64,000 nucleotides of DNA from Baylisascaris procyonis (taxonomy: Eukaryota > Nematoda > Chromadorea > Rhabditida > Ascarididae): assembly GCA_037389465.1 (NCBI GenBank), contig JAZARR010000290.1, forward strand, positions 57,362 to 121,361, read 5' to 3'. Positions 25,001-38,867 of the stretch are shown piece after piece. The translations under genes were made by a program, and so were the position numbers. Position 1 is the stretch's first letter. Each line of letters begins with the position of its first letter. Below the pieces are notes generated by a model. That model was not told the DNA's origin. It made no database searches and saw only the letters and a program-made list of their open reading frames with translations.

Positions 25001-28000
25001 TAAGTGGCGAGTAGTTCACAAAACATGATGATATTGCGGTGAATTCAACGGTTGTTTTGTGTCAACTAGATGCCTAAAGTGGCGAGTAGTTCACAAAACA
25101 TGATGATATTGCGGTGAATTCAACGGTTGTTTTGTGTCAACTAGATGCCTATAAGTGGCGAGTAGTTCACAAAACATGATGATATTGCGGTGAATTCAAC
25201 GGTTGTTTGTGTCAACTAGATGCCTATAAGTGGCGAGTAGTTCACAAAACATGATGATATTGCGGTGAATTCAACGGTTGTTTGTGTCAACTAGACGCCT
25301 ATAAGTGGCGAGTAGTTCACAAAACATGATGATATTGCGGTGAATTCAACGGTTGTTTGTGTCAACTAGATGCCTATAAGTGGCGAGTAGTTCACAAAAC
25401 ATGATGATATTGCGGTGAATTCAGCGGTTCTTTGTGTCAACTAGACGCCTAAAGTGGCGAGTAGTTCACAAAACATGATGATATTGCGGTGAATTCAACT
25501 TTGTTTGTGTCAACTAGATGCCTATAAGTGGCGAGTAGTTCACAAAACATGATGATATTGCGGTGAATTCAACGGTTGTTTGTGTCAACTAGATGCCTAT
25601 AAGTGGCGAGTAGTTCACAAAACATGATGATATTGCGGTGAATTCAACGGTTGTTTGTGTCAACTAGATGCCTATATGTGGCGAGTAGTTCACAAAACAT
25701 GATGATATTGCGGTGAATTCAACGGTTGTTTGTGTCAACTAGATGCCTATAAGTGGCGAGTAGTTCACAAAACATGATGATATTGCGGTGAATTCAACGG
25801 TTGTTAGTGTCAACTAGATGCCTATAGTGGCGAGTAGTTCACAAAACATGATGATATTGCGGTGAACTCAGCGGTTGTTTGTGTCAACTAGATGCCTAAA
25901 GTGGCGAGTAGTTCACAAAACATGATGATATTGCGGTGAATTCAACGGTTGTTTGTGTCAACTAGATGCCTATAAGTGGCGAGTAGTTCACAAAACATGA
26001 TGATATTGCGGTGAATTCAACGGTTCTTTGTGTCAACTAGATGCCTCAAGTGGCGAGTAGTTCACAAAACATGATGATATTGCGGTGAATTCAACGGTTG
26101 TTTGTGTCAACTAGATGCCTATAAGTGGCGAGTAGTTCACAAAACATGATGATATTGCGGTGAATTCAACGGTTGTTTGTGTCAACTAGATGCCTATAGG
26201 TGGCGAGTAGTTCACAAAACATGATGATATTGCGGTGAATTCAGCGGTTGTTTGTGTCAACTAGACGCCTAAAGTGGCGAGTAGTTCACAAAACATGATG
26301 ATATTGCGGTGAATTCAACGGTTGTTTGTGTCAACTAGATGCTATAAGTGGCGAGTAGTTCACAAAACATGATGATATTGCGGTGAATTCAACGGTTGTT
26401 TGTGTCAACTAGATGCCTAAAGTGGCGAGTAGTTCACAAAACATGATGATATTGCGGTGAATTCAGCGGTTCTTTGTGTCAACTAGACGCCTAAAGTGGC
26501 GAGTAGTTCACAAAACATGATGATATTGCGGTGAATTCAACGGTTGTTTTGTGTCAACTAGATGCCTATAAGTGGCGAGTAGTTCACAAAACATGATGAT
26601 ATTGCGGTGAATTCAACGGTTGTTTTGTGTCAACTAGATGCCTATAAGTGGCGAGTAGTTCACAAGACATGATGATATTGCGGTGAATTCAACGGTTGTT
26701 TGTGTCAACTAGATGCCTATAAGTGGCGAGTAGTTCACAAAACATGATGATATTGCTGTGATTCAGCGGTTGTTTGTGTCAACTAGACGCCTAAAGTGGC
26801 GAGTAGTTCACAAAACATGATGATATTGCGGTGAATTCAACGGTTGTTTTGTGTCAACTAGATGCCTATAAGTGGCGAGTAGTTCACAAAACATGATGAT
26901 ATTGCGGTGAATTCAACGGTTGTTTGTGTCAACTAGACGCCTAAAGTGGCGAGTAGTTCACAAAACATGATGATATTGCGGTGAATTCAACGGTTGTTTT
27001 GTGTCAACTAGATGCCTATAAGTGGCGAGTAGTTCACAAAACATGATGATATTGCGGTGAATTCAACGGTTGTTAGTGTCAACTAGATGCCTATAGGTGG
27101 CGAGTAGTTCACAAAACATGATGATATTGCGGTGAATTCAACGGTTCTTTGTGTCAACTAGACGCCTAAAGTGGCGAGTAGTTCACAAAACATGATGATA
27201 TTGCGGTGAATTCAACGGTTGTTTGTGTCAACTAGATGCCTAAAGTGGCGAGTAGTTCACAAAACATGATGATATTGCGGTGAATTCAACGGTTGTTTGT
27301 GTCAACTAGATGCCTAAAGTGGCGAGTAGTTCACAAAACATGATGATATTGCGGTGAATTCAACGGTTGTTTTGTGTCAACTAGATGCCTATAAGTGGCG
27401 AGTAGTTCACAAAACATGATGATATTGCGGTGAATTCAACGGTTGTTTTGTGTCAACTAGATGCCTATAAGTGGCGAGTAGTTCACAAAACATGATGATA
27501 TTGCGGTGTCAACGGTTGTTTGTGTCAACTAGATGCCTATAAGTGGCGAGTAGTTCACAAAACATGATGATATTGCGGTGAATTCAACGGTTGTTTTGTG
27601 TCAACTAGATGCCTATAAGTGGCGAGTAGTTCACAAAACATGATGATATTGCGGTGAATTCAACGGTTGTTTGTGTCAACTAGACGCCTATAAGTGGCGA
27701 GTAGTTCACAAAACATGATGATATTGCGGTGAACTCAACGGTTCTTTGTGTCAACTAGACGCCTAAAGTGGCGAGTAGTTCACAAAACATGATGATATTG
27801 CGGTGAATTCAACGGTTGTTTGTGTCAACTAGATGCCTATAAGTGGCGAGTAGTTCACAAAACATGATGATATTGCGGTGAATTCAACGGTTGTTTGTGT
27901 CAACTAGATGCCTATGTGGCGAGTAGTTCACAAAACATGATGATATTGCGGTGAATTCAACGGTTGTTTGTGTCAACTAGACGCCTAAAGTGGCGAGTAG

Positions 28001-31000
28001 TTCACAAAGCATGATGATATTGCGGTGAATTCAACGGTTGTTTGTGTCAACTAGATGCCTATAAGTGGCGAGTAGTTCACAAAACATGATGATATTGCGG
28101 TGAATTCAACGGTTGTTTGTGTCAACTAGATGCCTATAAGTGGCGAGTAGTTCACAAAACATGATGATATTGCTGTGAATTCAACGGTTGTTTTTGTCAA
28201 CCAGATACCTATAGGTGGCGAGTAGTTCACAAAACATGATGATATTGCGGTGAATTCAACGGTTGTTTGTGTCAACTAGACGCCTATAAGTGGCGAGTAG
28301 TTCACAAAACATGATGATATTGCGGTGAATTCAACGGTTGTTTTGTGTCATCTAGATGCCTATAAGTGGCGAGTAGTTCACAAAACATGATGATATTGCG
28401 GTGAATTCAACGGTTGTTTGTGTCAACTAGATGCCTAAAGGTGGCGAGTAGTTCACAAAACATGATGATATTGCGGTGAACTCAGCGGTTCTTTGTGTCA
28501 ACTAGACGCCTAAAGTGGCGAGTAGTTCACAAAACATGATGATATTGCGGTGAATTCAACGGTTGTTTGTGTCAACTAGATGCCTATAAGTGGCGAGTAG
28601 TTCACAAAACATGATGATATTGCGGTGAACTCAGCGGTTCTTTGTGTCAACCAGACGCCTAAAGTGGCGAGTAGTTCACAAAACATGATGATATTGCGGT
28701 GAATTCAACGGTTGTTTTGTGTCAACTAGATGCCTATAAGTGGCGAGTAGTTCACAAAACATGATGATATTGCGGTGAATTCAACGGTTGTTTGTGTCAA
28801 CTAGATGCCTATAAGTGGCGAGTAGTTCACAAAACATGATGATATTGCGGTGAATTCAACGGTTCTTTGTGTCAACTAGATGCCTAAAGTGGCGAGTAGT
28901 TCACAAAACATGATGATATTGCGGTGAATTCAACGGTTGTTTTGTGTCAACTAGATGCCTATAAGTGGCGAGTAGTTCACAAAACATGATGATATTGCGG
29001 TGAATCAACGGTTGTTTGTGTCAACTAGATGCCTATAAGTGGCGAGTAGTTCACAAAACATGATGATATTGCGGTGAATTCAACGGTTGTTTTGTGTCAA
29101 CTAGATGCCTATAAGTGGCGAGTAGTTCACAAAACATGATGATATTGCGGTGAATTCAACGGTTGTTTGTGTCAACTAGATGCCTATAAGTGGCGAGTAG
29201 TTCACAAAACATGATGATATTGCGGTGAATTCAACGGTTCTTTGTGTCAACTAGACGCCTAAAGTGGCGAGTAGTTCACAAAACATGATGATATTGCGGT
29301 GAATTCAACGGTTGTTTTGTGTCAACTAGATGCCTATAAGTGGCGAGTAGTTCACAAAACATGATGATATTGCGGTGAATTCAACGGTTGTTTGTGTCAA
29401 CTAGATGCCTATAAGTGGCGAGTAGTTCACAAAACATGATGATATTGCGGTGAACTCAGCGGTTGTTTGTGTCAACTAGACGCCTAAAGTGGCGAGTAGT
29501 TCACAAAACATGATGATATTGCGGTGAATTCAACGGTTGTTTGTGTCAACTAGATGCCTATAGTGGCGAGTAGTTCACAAAACATGATGATATTGCGGTG
29601 AATTCAGCGGTTCTTTGTGTCAACTAGACGCCTAAAGTGGCGAGTAGTTAGTTCACAAAGCATGATGATATTGCGGTGAATTCAACGGTTGTTTGTGTCA
29701 ACTAGACCCTATAAGTGGCGAGTAGTTCACAAAACATGATGATATTGCGGTGAACTCAGCGGTTCTTTGTGTCAACTAGACGCCTAAAGTGGCGAGTAGT
29801 TCACAAAACATGATGATATTGCGGTGAATTCAACGGTTGTTTTGTGTCAACTAGATGCCTATAAGTGGCGAGTAGTTCACAAAACATGATGATATTGCGG
29901 TGAATTCAACTTTTGTTTTGTGTCAACTAGATGCCTATAAGTGGCGAGTAGTTCACAAAACATGATGATATTGCGGTGAATTCAACGGTTGTTTGTGTCA
30001 ACTAGATGCCTATAAGTGGCGAGTAGTTCACAAAACATGATGATATTGCGGTGAATTCAACGGTTCTTTGTGTCAACTAGACGCCTAAAGTGGCGAGTAG
30101 TTCACAAAACATGATGATATTGCGGTGAATTCAACGGTTGTTTGTGTCAACTAGATGCCTATAAGTGGCGAGTAGTTCACAAAACATGATGATATTGCGG
30201 TGAATTCAACGGTTGTTTGTGTCAACTAGACGCCTAAAGTGGCGAGTAGTTCACAAAACATGATGATATTGCGGTGAATTCAACTTTTGTTTTGTGTCAA
30301 CTAGATGCCTATAAGTGGCGAGTAGTTCACAAAACATGATGATATTGCGGTGAATTCAACGGTCTGTTAGTGTCAATAGATGCCTATAGGTGGCGAGTAG
30401 TTCACAAAACATGATGATATTGCGGTGAATTCAACGGTTCTTTGTGTCAACTAGACGCCTAAAGTGGCGAGTAGTTCACAAAGCATGATGATATTGCGGT
30501 GAATTCAACGGTTGTTTGTGTCAACTAGACGCCTATAGTGGCGAGTAGTTCACAAAACATGATGATATTGCGGTGAATTCAACGGTTTTGTGTCAACTAG
30601 ACGCCTAAAGTGGCGAGTAGTTCACAAAACATGATGATATTGCGGTGAATTCAACGGTTGTTTGTGTCAACTAGACGCCTAAAGTGGCGAGTAGTTCACA
30701 AAACATGATGATATTGCGGTGAATTCAACGGTTGTTTTGTGTCAACTAGATGCCTAAAGTGGCGAGTAGTTCACAAAACATGATGATATTGCGGTGAATT
30801 CAACGGTTGTTTGTGTCAACTAGACGCCTATAAGTGGCGAGTAGTTCACAAAACATGATGATATTGCGGTGAATTCAGCGGTTGTTTGTGTCAACTAGAC
30901 GCCTAAAGTGGCGAGTAGTTCACAAAACATGATGATATTGCGGTGAATTCAACTTTTGTTTTGTGTCAACTAGATGCCTATATGTGGCGAGTAGTTCACA

Positions 31001-34000
31001 AAACATGATGATATTGCGGTGAATTCAACGGTTGTTTGTGTCAACTAGATGCCTATATGTGGCGAGTAGTTCACAAAGCATGATGATATTGCGGTGAATT
31101 CAACGGTTGTTTTGTGTCATCTAGATGCCTATAAGTGGCGAGTAGTTCACAAAACATGATGATATTGCGGTGAATTCAACGGTTGTTTGTGTCAACTAGA
31201 CGCCTATAAGTGGCGAGTAGTTCACAAAACATGATGATATTGCGGTGAACTCAACGGTTCTTTGTGTCAACTAGACGCCTAAAGTGGCGAGTAGTTCACA
31301 AAACATGATGATATTGCGGTGAATTCAACGGTTGTTTTGTGTCAACTAGATGCCTATAAGTGGCGAGTAGTTCACAAGACATGATGATATTGCGGTGAAT
31401 TGAACGGTTGTTAGTGTCAATAGATGCCTATAGGTGGCGAGTAGTTCACAAAACATGATGATATTGCGGTGAGCTCAGCGCTTCTTTGTGTCAAGTAGAC
31501 GCCTAAAGTGGCAAGTAGTTAGTTCACAAAGCATGATGATATTGCGGTGAATTCAACGGTTGTTTGTGTCAACTAGATGCCTATAAGTGGCGAGTAGTTG
31601 ACAAAACATGATGATATTGCGGTGAATTCAACGGTTGTTTGTGTCAACTAGATGCCTAAAGTGGCGAGTAGTTCACAAAACATGATGATATTGCGGTGAA
31701 CTCAACGGTTCTTTGTGTCAACTAGACGCCTAAAGTGGCGAGTAGTTCACAAAACATGATGATATTGCGGTGAATTCAACGGTTGTTTTGTGTCAACTAG
31801 ATGCCTATAAGTGGCGAGTAGTTCACAAAACATGATGATATTGCGGTGAATTCAACGGTTGTTTTGTGTCAACTAGATGCCTATATGTGGCGAGTAGTTC
31901 ACAAAACATGATGATATTGCGGTGAATTCAACGGTTTTTGTGTCAACTAGATGCCTATAAGTGGCGAGTAGTTCACAAAACATGATGATATTGCGGTGAA
32001 TTCAACTTTTGTTTTGTGTCAACTAGATGCCTATAAGTGGCGAGTAGTTCACAAAACATGATGATATTGCGGTGAATTCAACGGTTGTTTTGTGTCAACT
32101 AGATGCCTATATGTGGCGAGTAGTTCACAAAACATGATGATATTGCGGTGAATTCAACGGTTGTTTTGTGTCAACTAGATGCCTATAAGTGGCGAGTAGT
32201 TCACAAAACATGATGATATTGCGGTGAATTCAACGGTTGTTTGTGTCAACTAGATGCCTATATGTGGCGAGTAGTTCACAAAGCATGATGATATTGCGGT
32301 GAATTCAACGGTTGTTTTGTGTCAACTAGATGCCTATAAGTGGCGAGTAGTTCACAAAACATGATGATATTGCGGTGAATTCAACGGTTGTTTGTGTCAA
32401 CTAGACGCCTATAAGTGGCGAGTAGTTCACAAAACATGATGATATTGCGGTGAATTCAACGGTTCTTTGTGTCAACTAGACGCCTATAAGTGGCGAGTAG
32501 TTCACAAAACATGATGATATTGCGGTGAATTCAACGGTTGTTTGTGTCAACTAGATGCCTATGTGGCGAGTAGTTCACAAAACATGATGATATTGCGGTG
32601 AATTCAACGGTTGTTTGTGTCAACTAGACGCCTAAAGTGGCGAGTAGTTCACAAAACATGATGATATTGCGGTGAATTCAACGGTTGTTTGTGTCAACTA
32701 GATGCCTATAAGTGGCGAGTAGTTCACAAAACATGATGATATTGCGGTGAATTCAACGGTTGTTTGTGTCAACTAGATGCCTATAGTGGCGAGTAGTTCA
32801 CAAAACATGATGATATTGCGGTGAATTCAACGGTTGTTTGTGTCAACTAGATGCCTATAGTGGCGAGTAGTTCACAAACATGATGATATTGCGGTGAATT
32901 CAACGGTTGTTTGTGTCAACTAGATGCCTATAAGTGGCGAGTAGTTCACAAAACATGATGATATTGCGGTGAATTCAACGGTTGTTTGTGTCAACTAGAT
33001 GCCTATAAGTGGCGAGTAGTTCACAAAACATGATGATATTGCGGTGAATTCAACGGTTGTTTGTGTCAACTAGATGCCTATGTGGCGAGTAGTTCACAAA
33101 ACATGATGATATTGCGGTGAATTCAACGGTTGTTTGTGTCAACTAGATGCCTATAAGTGGCGAGTAGTTCACAAAACATGATGATATTGCGGTGAATTCA
33201 ACGGTTGTTTGTGTCAACTAGATGCCTATAAGTGGCGAGTAGTTCACAAAACATGATGATATTGCGGTGAATTCAACGGTTGTTTGTGTCAACTAGATGC
33301 CTATAAGTGGCGAGTAGTTCACAAAACATGATGATATTGCGGTGAATTCAACGGTTGTTTGTGTCAACTAGACGCCTATAAGTGGCGAGTAGTTCACAAA
33401 ACATGATGATATTGCGGTGATTCAACGGTTCTTTGTGTCAACTAGATGCCTAAAGTGGCGAGTAGTTCACAAAACATGATGATATTGCGGTGAACTCAGC
33501 GGTTGTTTGTGTCAACTAGATGCATAAGTGGCGAGTAGTTCACAAAACATGATGATATTGCGGTGAATTCAACGGTTGTTTGTGTCAACTAGATGCCTAT
33601 ATGTGGCGAGTAGTTCACAAAGCATGATGATATTGCGGTGAATTCAACGGTTGTTTTGTGTCAACTAGATGCCTATAAGTGGCGAGTAGTTCACAAAACA
33701 TGATGATATTGCGGTGAATTCAACGGTTGTTTGTGTCAACTAGATGCCTATATGTGGCGAGTAGTTCACAAAACATGATGATATTGCGGTGAATTCAACG
33801 GTTGTTTGTGTCAACTAGACGCCTATAAGTGGCGAGTAGTTCACAAAACATGATGATATTGCGGTGAATTCAACCAACTAGATGCCTATAAGTGGCGAGT
33901 AGTTCACAAAACATGATGATATTGCGGTGAATTCAACGGTTGTTTGTGTCAACTAGACGCCTATAAGTGGCGAGTAGTTCACAAAACATGATGATATTGC

Positions 34001-34560
34001 GGTGAATTCAACGGTTGTTTGTGTCAACTAGATGCCTATAAGTGGCGAGTAGTTCACAAAACATGATGATATTGCGGTGAATTCAACGGTTGTTTGTGTC
34101 AACTAGATGCCTATAAGTGGCGAGTAGTTCACAAAACATGATGATATTGCGGTGAATTCAACGGTTGTTTGTGTCAACTAGATGCCTATAAGTGGCGAGT
34201 AGTTCACAAAACATGATGATATTGCGGTGAATTCAACGGTTGTTTTGTGTCAACTAGATGCCTATAAGTGGCGAGTAGTTCACAAAACATGATGATATTG
34301 CGGTGAATTCAACGGTTGTTTGTGTCAACTAGATGCCTATAAGTGGCGAGTAGTTCACAAAACATGATGATATTGCGGTGAATTCAACGGTTGTTTGTGT
34401 CAACTAGATGCCTATAAGTGGCGAGTAGTTCACAAAACATGATGATATTGCGGTGAATTCAACGGTTGTTTGTGTCAACTAGATGCCTATAAGTGGCGAG
34501 TAGTTCACAAAACATGATGATATTGCGGTGAATTCAACGGTTGTTTGTGTCAACTAGATG
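22001..34560. repeat. Heterogeneous block of interleaved subfamilies
   Basis: Canonical units are mixed with 74-bp T51C units, 76-bp extra-T units, 'aactttt' units and the 'tcagcggttct' class. A common three-unit motif is: 'gacgcctataag', then 'ctcagcggttct...gacgcctaaag', then an extra-T 'gatgcctataag' unit. TAGT duplications ('tagttagttcac') appear first near 29,648 and again near 31,516. A 'ttgaacggttgttag' plus 'caatagatgcctatagg' unit followed by 'gagctcagcgcttct' lies at about 31,370-31,560; it resembles part of the pentamer module of the later 13-mer. A unit near 27,509 lacks three bases ('gcggtgtcaacgg'). Confidence 0.75.
33845..33907. repeat. 63-bp monomer lacking exactly P31-P42
   Basis: At 33,871-33,878 the sequence reads CAACCAAC. 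The twelve bases that normally separate the two CAAC tetramers of the monomer (P31-42, containing GTTG and the GT-rich loop) are gone, and both CAAC copies remain. The removed segment is the left arm and loop of the GTTG/CAAC dyad, so loss of a folded structure during replication is possible. Only one copy was seen. Confidence 0.85.
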
Positions 34561-36000
34561 CCTATAGTGGCGAGTAGTTCACAAACATGATGATATTGCG
34601 GTGAATTCAACGGTTGTTTGTGTCAACTAGATGCCTATAAGTGGCGAGTAGTTCACAAAACATGATGATATTGCGGTGAATTCAACGGTTGTTTGTGTCA
34701 ACTAGATGCCTATAAGTGGCGAGTAGTTCACAAAACATGATGATATTGCGGTGAATTCAACGGTTGTTTGTGTCAACTAGATGCCTATAAGTGGCGAGTA
34801 GTTCACAAAACATGATGATATTGCGGTGAATTCAACGGTTGTTTGTGTCAACTAGATGCCTATAAGTGGCGAGTAGTTCACAAAACATGATGATATTGCG
34901 GTGAATTCAACGGTTGTTTGTGTCAACTAGATGCCTATAAGTGGCGAGTAGTTCACAAAACATGATGATATTGCGGTGAATTCAACGGTTGTTTGTGTCA
35001 ACTAGATGCCTATAAGTGGCGAGTAGTTCACAAAACATGATGATATTGCGGTGAATTCAACGGTTGTTTGTGTCAACTAGATGCCTATAAGTGGCGAGTA
35101 GTTCACAAAACATGATGATATTGCGGTGAATTCAACGGTTGTTTGTGTCAACTAGATGCCTATAAGTGGCGAGTAGTTCACAAAACATGATGATATTGCG
35201 GTGAATTCAACGGTTGTTTGTGTCAACTAGATGCCTATAAGTGGCGAGTAGTTCACAAAGCATGATGATATTGCGGTGAATTCAACGGTTGTTTGTGTCA
35301 ACTAGACGCCTATAAGTGGCGAGTAGTTCACAAAACATGATGATATTGCGGTGATCTCAGCGGTTCTTTGTGTGAACTAGACGCCTAAGTGGCGAGTAGT
35401 TCACAAAACATGATGATATTGCGGTGAATTCAACTTTTGTTTTGTGTCAACTAGATGCCTATAAGTGGCGAGTAGTTCACAAAACATGATGATATTGCGG
35501 TGAATTCAACGGTTGTTTGTGTCAACTAGATGCCTATAAGTGGCGAGTAGTTCACAAAACATGATGATATTGCGGTGAATTCAACGGTTGTTTGTGTCAA
35601 CTAGACGCCTAAAGTGGCGAGTAGTTCACAAAACATGATGATATTGCGGTGAATTCAACGGTTGTTTTGTGTCAACTAGATGCCTATAAGTGGCGAGTAG
35701 TTCACAAAACATGATGATATTGCGGTGAATTCAACGGTTGTTTTGTGTCAACTAGATGCCTATAAGTGGCGAGTAGTTCACAAAACATGATGATATTGCG
35801 GTGAATTCAACGGTTGTTTGTGTCAACTAGACGCCTATAAGTGGCGAGTAGTTCACAAAACATGATGATATTGCGGTGAATTCAGCGGTTCTTTGTGTCA
35901 ACTAGACGCCTAAAGTGGCGAGTAGTTCACAAAACATGATGATATTGCGGTGAATTCAACTTTGTTTTGTGTCAACTAGATGCCTATAAGTGGCGAGTAG
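34561..36000. repeat. Duplicated segment, copy 1 (offset about 7.78 kb)
   Basis: The left edge is marked by 'cctatag' followed by 'cacaaacatg' (one A missing), and then nine almost canonical monomers. The rare 'gtgatctcag' unit follows at 35,351, then an 'aactttt' unit, a 74-bp T51C unit, extra-T units, a 'tcagcgg' unit and an 'aactttg' unit with its TTTG at 35,961. The same markers in the same order lie at 42,346, 43,135 and 43,744, giving offsets of 7,785, 7,784 and 7,783 bp. A shorter relative starts at 32,854 and lacks about three monomers. Confidence 0.8.
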
Positions 36001-38867
36001 TTCACAAAACATGATGATATTGCGGTGAATTCAGCGGTTCTTTGTGTCAACTAGACGCCTAAAGTGGCGAGTAGTTCACAAAACATGATGATATTGCGGT
36101 GAATTCAACGGTTGTTTGTGTCAACTAGATGCCTATAAGTGGCGAGTAGTTCACAAAACATGATGATATTGCGGTGAATTCAACGGTTGTTTTGTGTCAA
36201 CTAGATGCCTATAAGTGGCGAGTAGTTCACAAAACATGATGATATTGCGGTGAATTCAACGGTTGTTTGTGTCAACTAGATGCCTAAAGTGGCGAGTAGT
36301 TCACAAAACATGATGATATTGCGGTGAATTCAACGGTTGTTTGTGTCAACTAGATGCCTATAAGTGGCGAGTAGTTCACAAAACATGATGATATTGCGGT
36401 GAATTCAACGGTTGTTTGTGTCAACTAGATGCCTATAAGTGGCGAGTAGTTCACAAAACATGATGATATTGCGGTGAATTCAACGGTTGTTTGTGTCAAC
36501 TAGATGCCTATAAGTGGCGAGTAGTTCACAAAACATGATGATATTGCGGTGAATTCAACGGTTCTTTGTGTCAACTAGACGCCTAAGTGGCGAGTAGTTC
36601 ACAAAACATGATGATATTGCGGTGAATTGAACGGTTGTTTGTGTCAACTAGATGCCTATATGTGGCGAGTAGTTCACAAAACATGATGATATTGCGGTGA
36701 ATTCAACGGTTGTTTGTGTCAACTAGACGCCTAAAGTGGCGAGTAGTTCACAAAACATGATGATATTGCGGTGAATTCAACGGTTGTTTGTGTCAACTAG
36801 ATGCCTATAAGTGGCGAGTAGTTCACAAAACATGATGATATTGCGGTGAATTCAACGGTTGTTTGTGTCAACTAGACGCCTATAAGTGGCGAGTAGTTCA
36901 CAAAACATGATGATATTGCGGTGAATTCAGCGGTTGTTTGTGTCAACTAGACGCCTAAAGTGGCGAGTAGTTCACAAAACATGATGATATTGCGGTGAAT
37001 TCAACTTTGTTTGTGTCAACTAGATGCCTATAAGTGGCGAGTAGTTCAAAAACATGATGATATTGCGGTGAATTCAGCGGTTCTTTGTGTCAACTAGATG
37101 CCTCAAGTGGCGAGTAGTTCACAAAACATGATGATATTGCGGTGAATTCAACGGTTGTTTTGTGTCAACTAGATGCCTATAAGTGGCGAGTAGTTCACAA
37201 AACATGATGATATTGCGGTGAATTCAACGGTTGTTTTGTGTCAACTAGATGCCTATAAGTGGCGAGTAGTTCACAAAACATGATGATATTGCGGTGAATT
37301 CAACGGTTGTTTTGTGTCAACTAGACGCCTAAAGTGGCGAGTAGTTCACAAAACATGATGATATTGCGGTGAATTCAACGGTTGTTTTGTGTCAACTAGA
37401 TGCCTATAAGTGGCGAGTAGTTCACAAAACATGATGATATTGCGGTGAATTGAACGGTTGTTTGTGTCAACTAGATGCCTATAAGTGGCGAGTAGTTCAC
37501 AAAACATGATGATATTGCGGTGAATTCAACGGTTGTTTGTGTCAACTAGATGCCTATATGTGGCGAGTAGTTCACAAAACATGATGATATTGCGGTGAAT
37601 CAACGGTTGTTTGTGTCAACTAGATGCCTATAAGTGGCGAGTAGTTCACAAAACATGATGATATTGCGGTGAATTCAACGGTTGTTTGTGTCAACTAGAT
37701 GCCTATAAGTGGCGAGTAGTTCACAAAACATGATGATATTGCGGTGAATTCAACGGTTGTTTGTGTCAACTAGACGCCTATAAGTGGCGAGTAGTTCACA
37801 AAACATGATGATATTGCGGTGAACTGAGCGCTTCTTTGTGTGATCTAGACGCCTCAAGTGGCGAGTACTTCACAAAACATGATGATATTGCGGTGAATTC
37901 AACTTTTGTTTTGTGTCAACTAGATGCCTATAAGTGGCGAGTAGTTCACAAAACATGATGATATTGCGGTGAATTGAGCGGTTCTTTGTGTCAACTAGAC
38001 GCCTCAAGTGGCGAGTACTTCACCAAACATGATGATATTGCGGTGAATTCAACTTTTGTTTTGTGTCAACTAGATGCCTATAAGTGGCGAGTAGTTCACA
38101 AAACATGATGATATTGCGGTGAATTCAACGGTTGTTTGTGTCAACTAGATGCCTATAAGTGGCGAGTAGTTCACAAAAATGATGATATTGCGGTGAATTC
38201 AACGGTTGTTTTGTGTCAACTAGACGCCTAAAGTGGCGAGTAGTTCACAAAACATGATGATATTGCGGTGAATTCAACGGTTGTTTGTGTCAACTAGATG
38301 CCTATAAGTGGCGAGTAGTTCACAAAACATGATGATATTGCGGTGAATTCGACGGTTGTTTGTGTCAACTAGATGCCTATAGGTGGCGAGTAGTTCACAA
38401 AACATGATGATATTGCGGTGAATTCAACGGTTGGTAGTGTCAAATAGATGCCTATAGGTATCGAGTAGTTCACAAAGCATGATGATATTGCGGTGAATTC
38501 AACGGTTGTTTGTGTCAACTAGACGCCTATAAGTGGCGAGTAGTTCACAAAACATGATGATATTGCGGTGAATTCAACGGTTGTTTGTGTCAACTAGATG
38601 CCTATAGGTGGCGAGTAGTTCACAAAACATGATGATATTGCGGTGAATTCAACGGTTGTTTGTGTCAACTAGATGCCTATAAGTGGCGAGTAGTTCACAA
38701 AACATGATGATATTGCGGTGAATTCAACGGTTGTTTGTGTCAACTAGATGCCTATATGTGGCGAGTAGTTCACAAAACATGATGATATTGCGGTGAATTC
38801 AACGGTTGTTTGTGTCAACTAGATGCCTATAAGTGGCGAGTAGTTCACAAAACATGATGATATTGCT
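36001..38867. repeat. Variant-rich block between the duplicated segments
   Basis: Units of the 'tcagcggttct', 'aactttt', extra-T and canonical classes alternate. Distinctive forms: an extra-T unit that also has T51C and T57 loss (about 37,309 and 38,210); two 'gagcg' units at about 37,825 and 37,975, the first with 'gtgatctagacgcctcaag' and both with 'tacttcac'; 'ttcaaaaacatg' near 37,047; and 'ggttggtagtgtcaaatagatg' at 38,429. The 'gtgatctaga' form returns only near 53,341, which suggests that the 15.4-kb duplication may reach leftwards to here with some gain or loss of units. Confidence 0.7.
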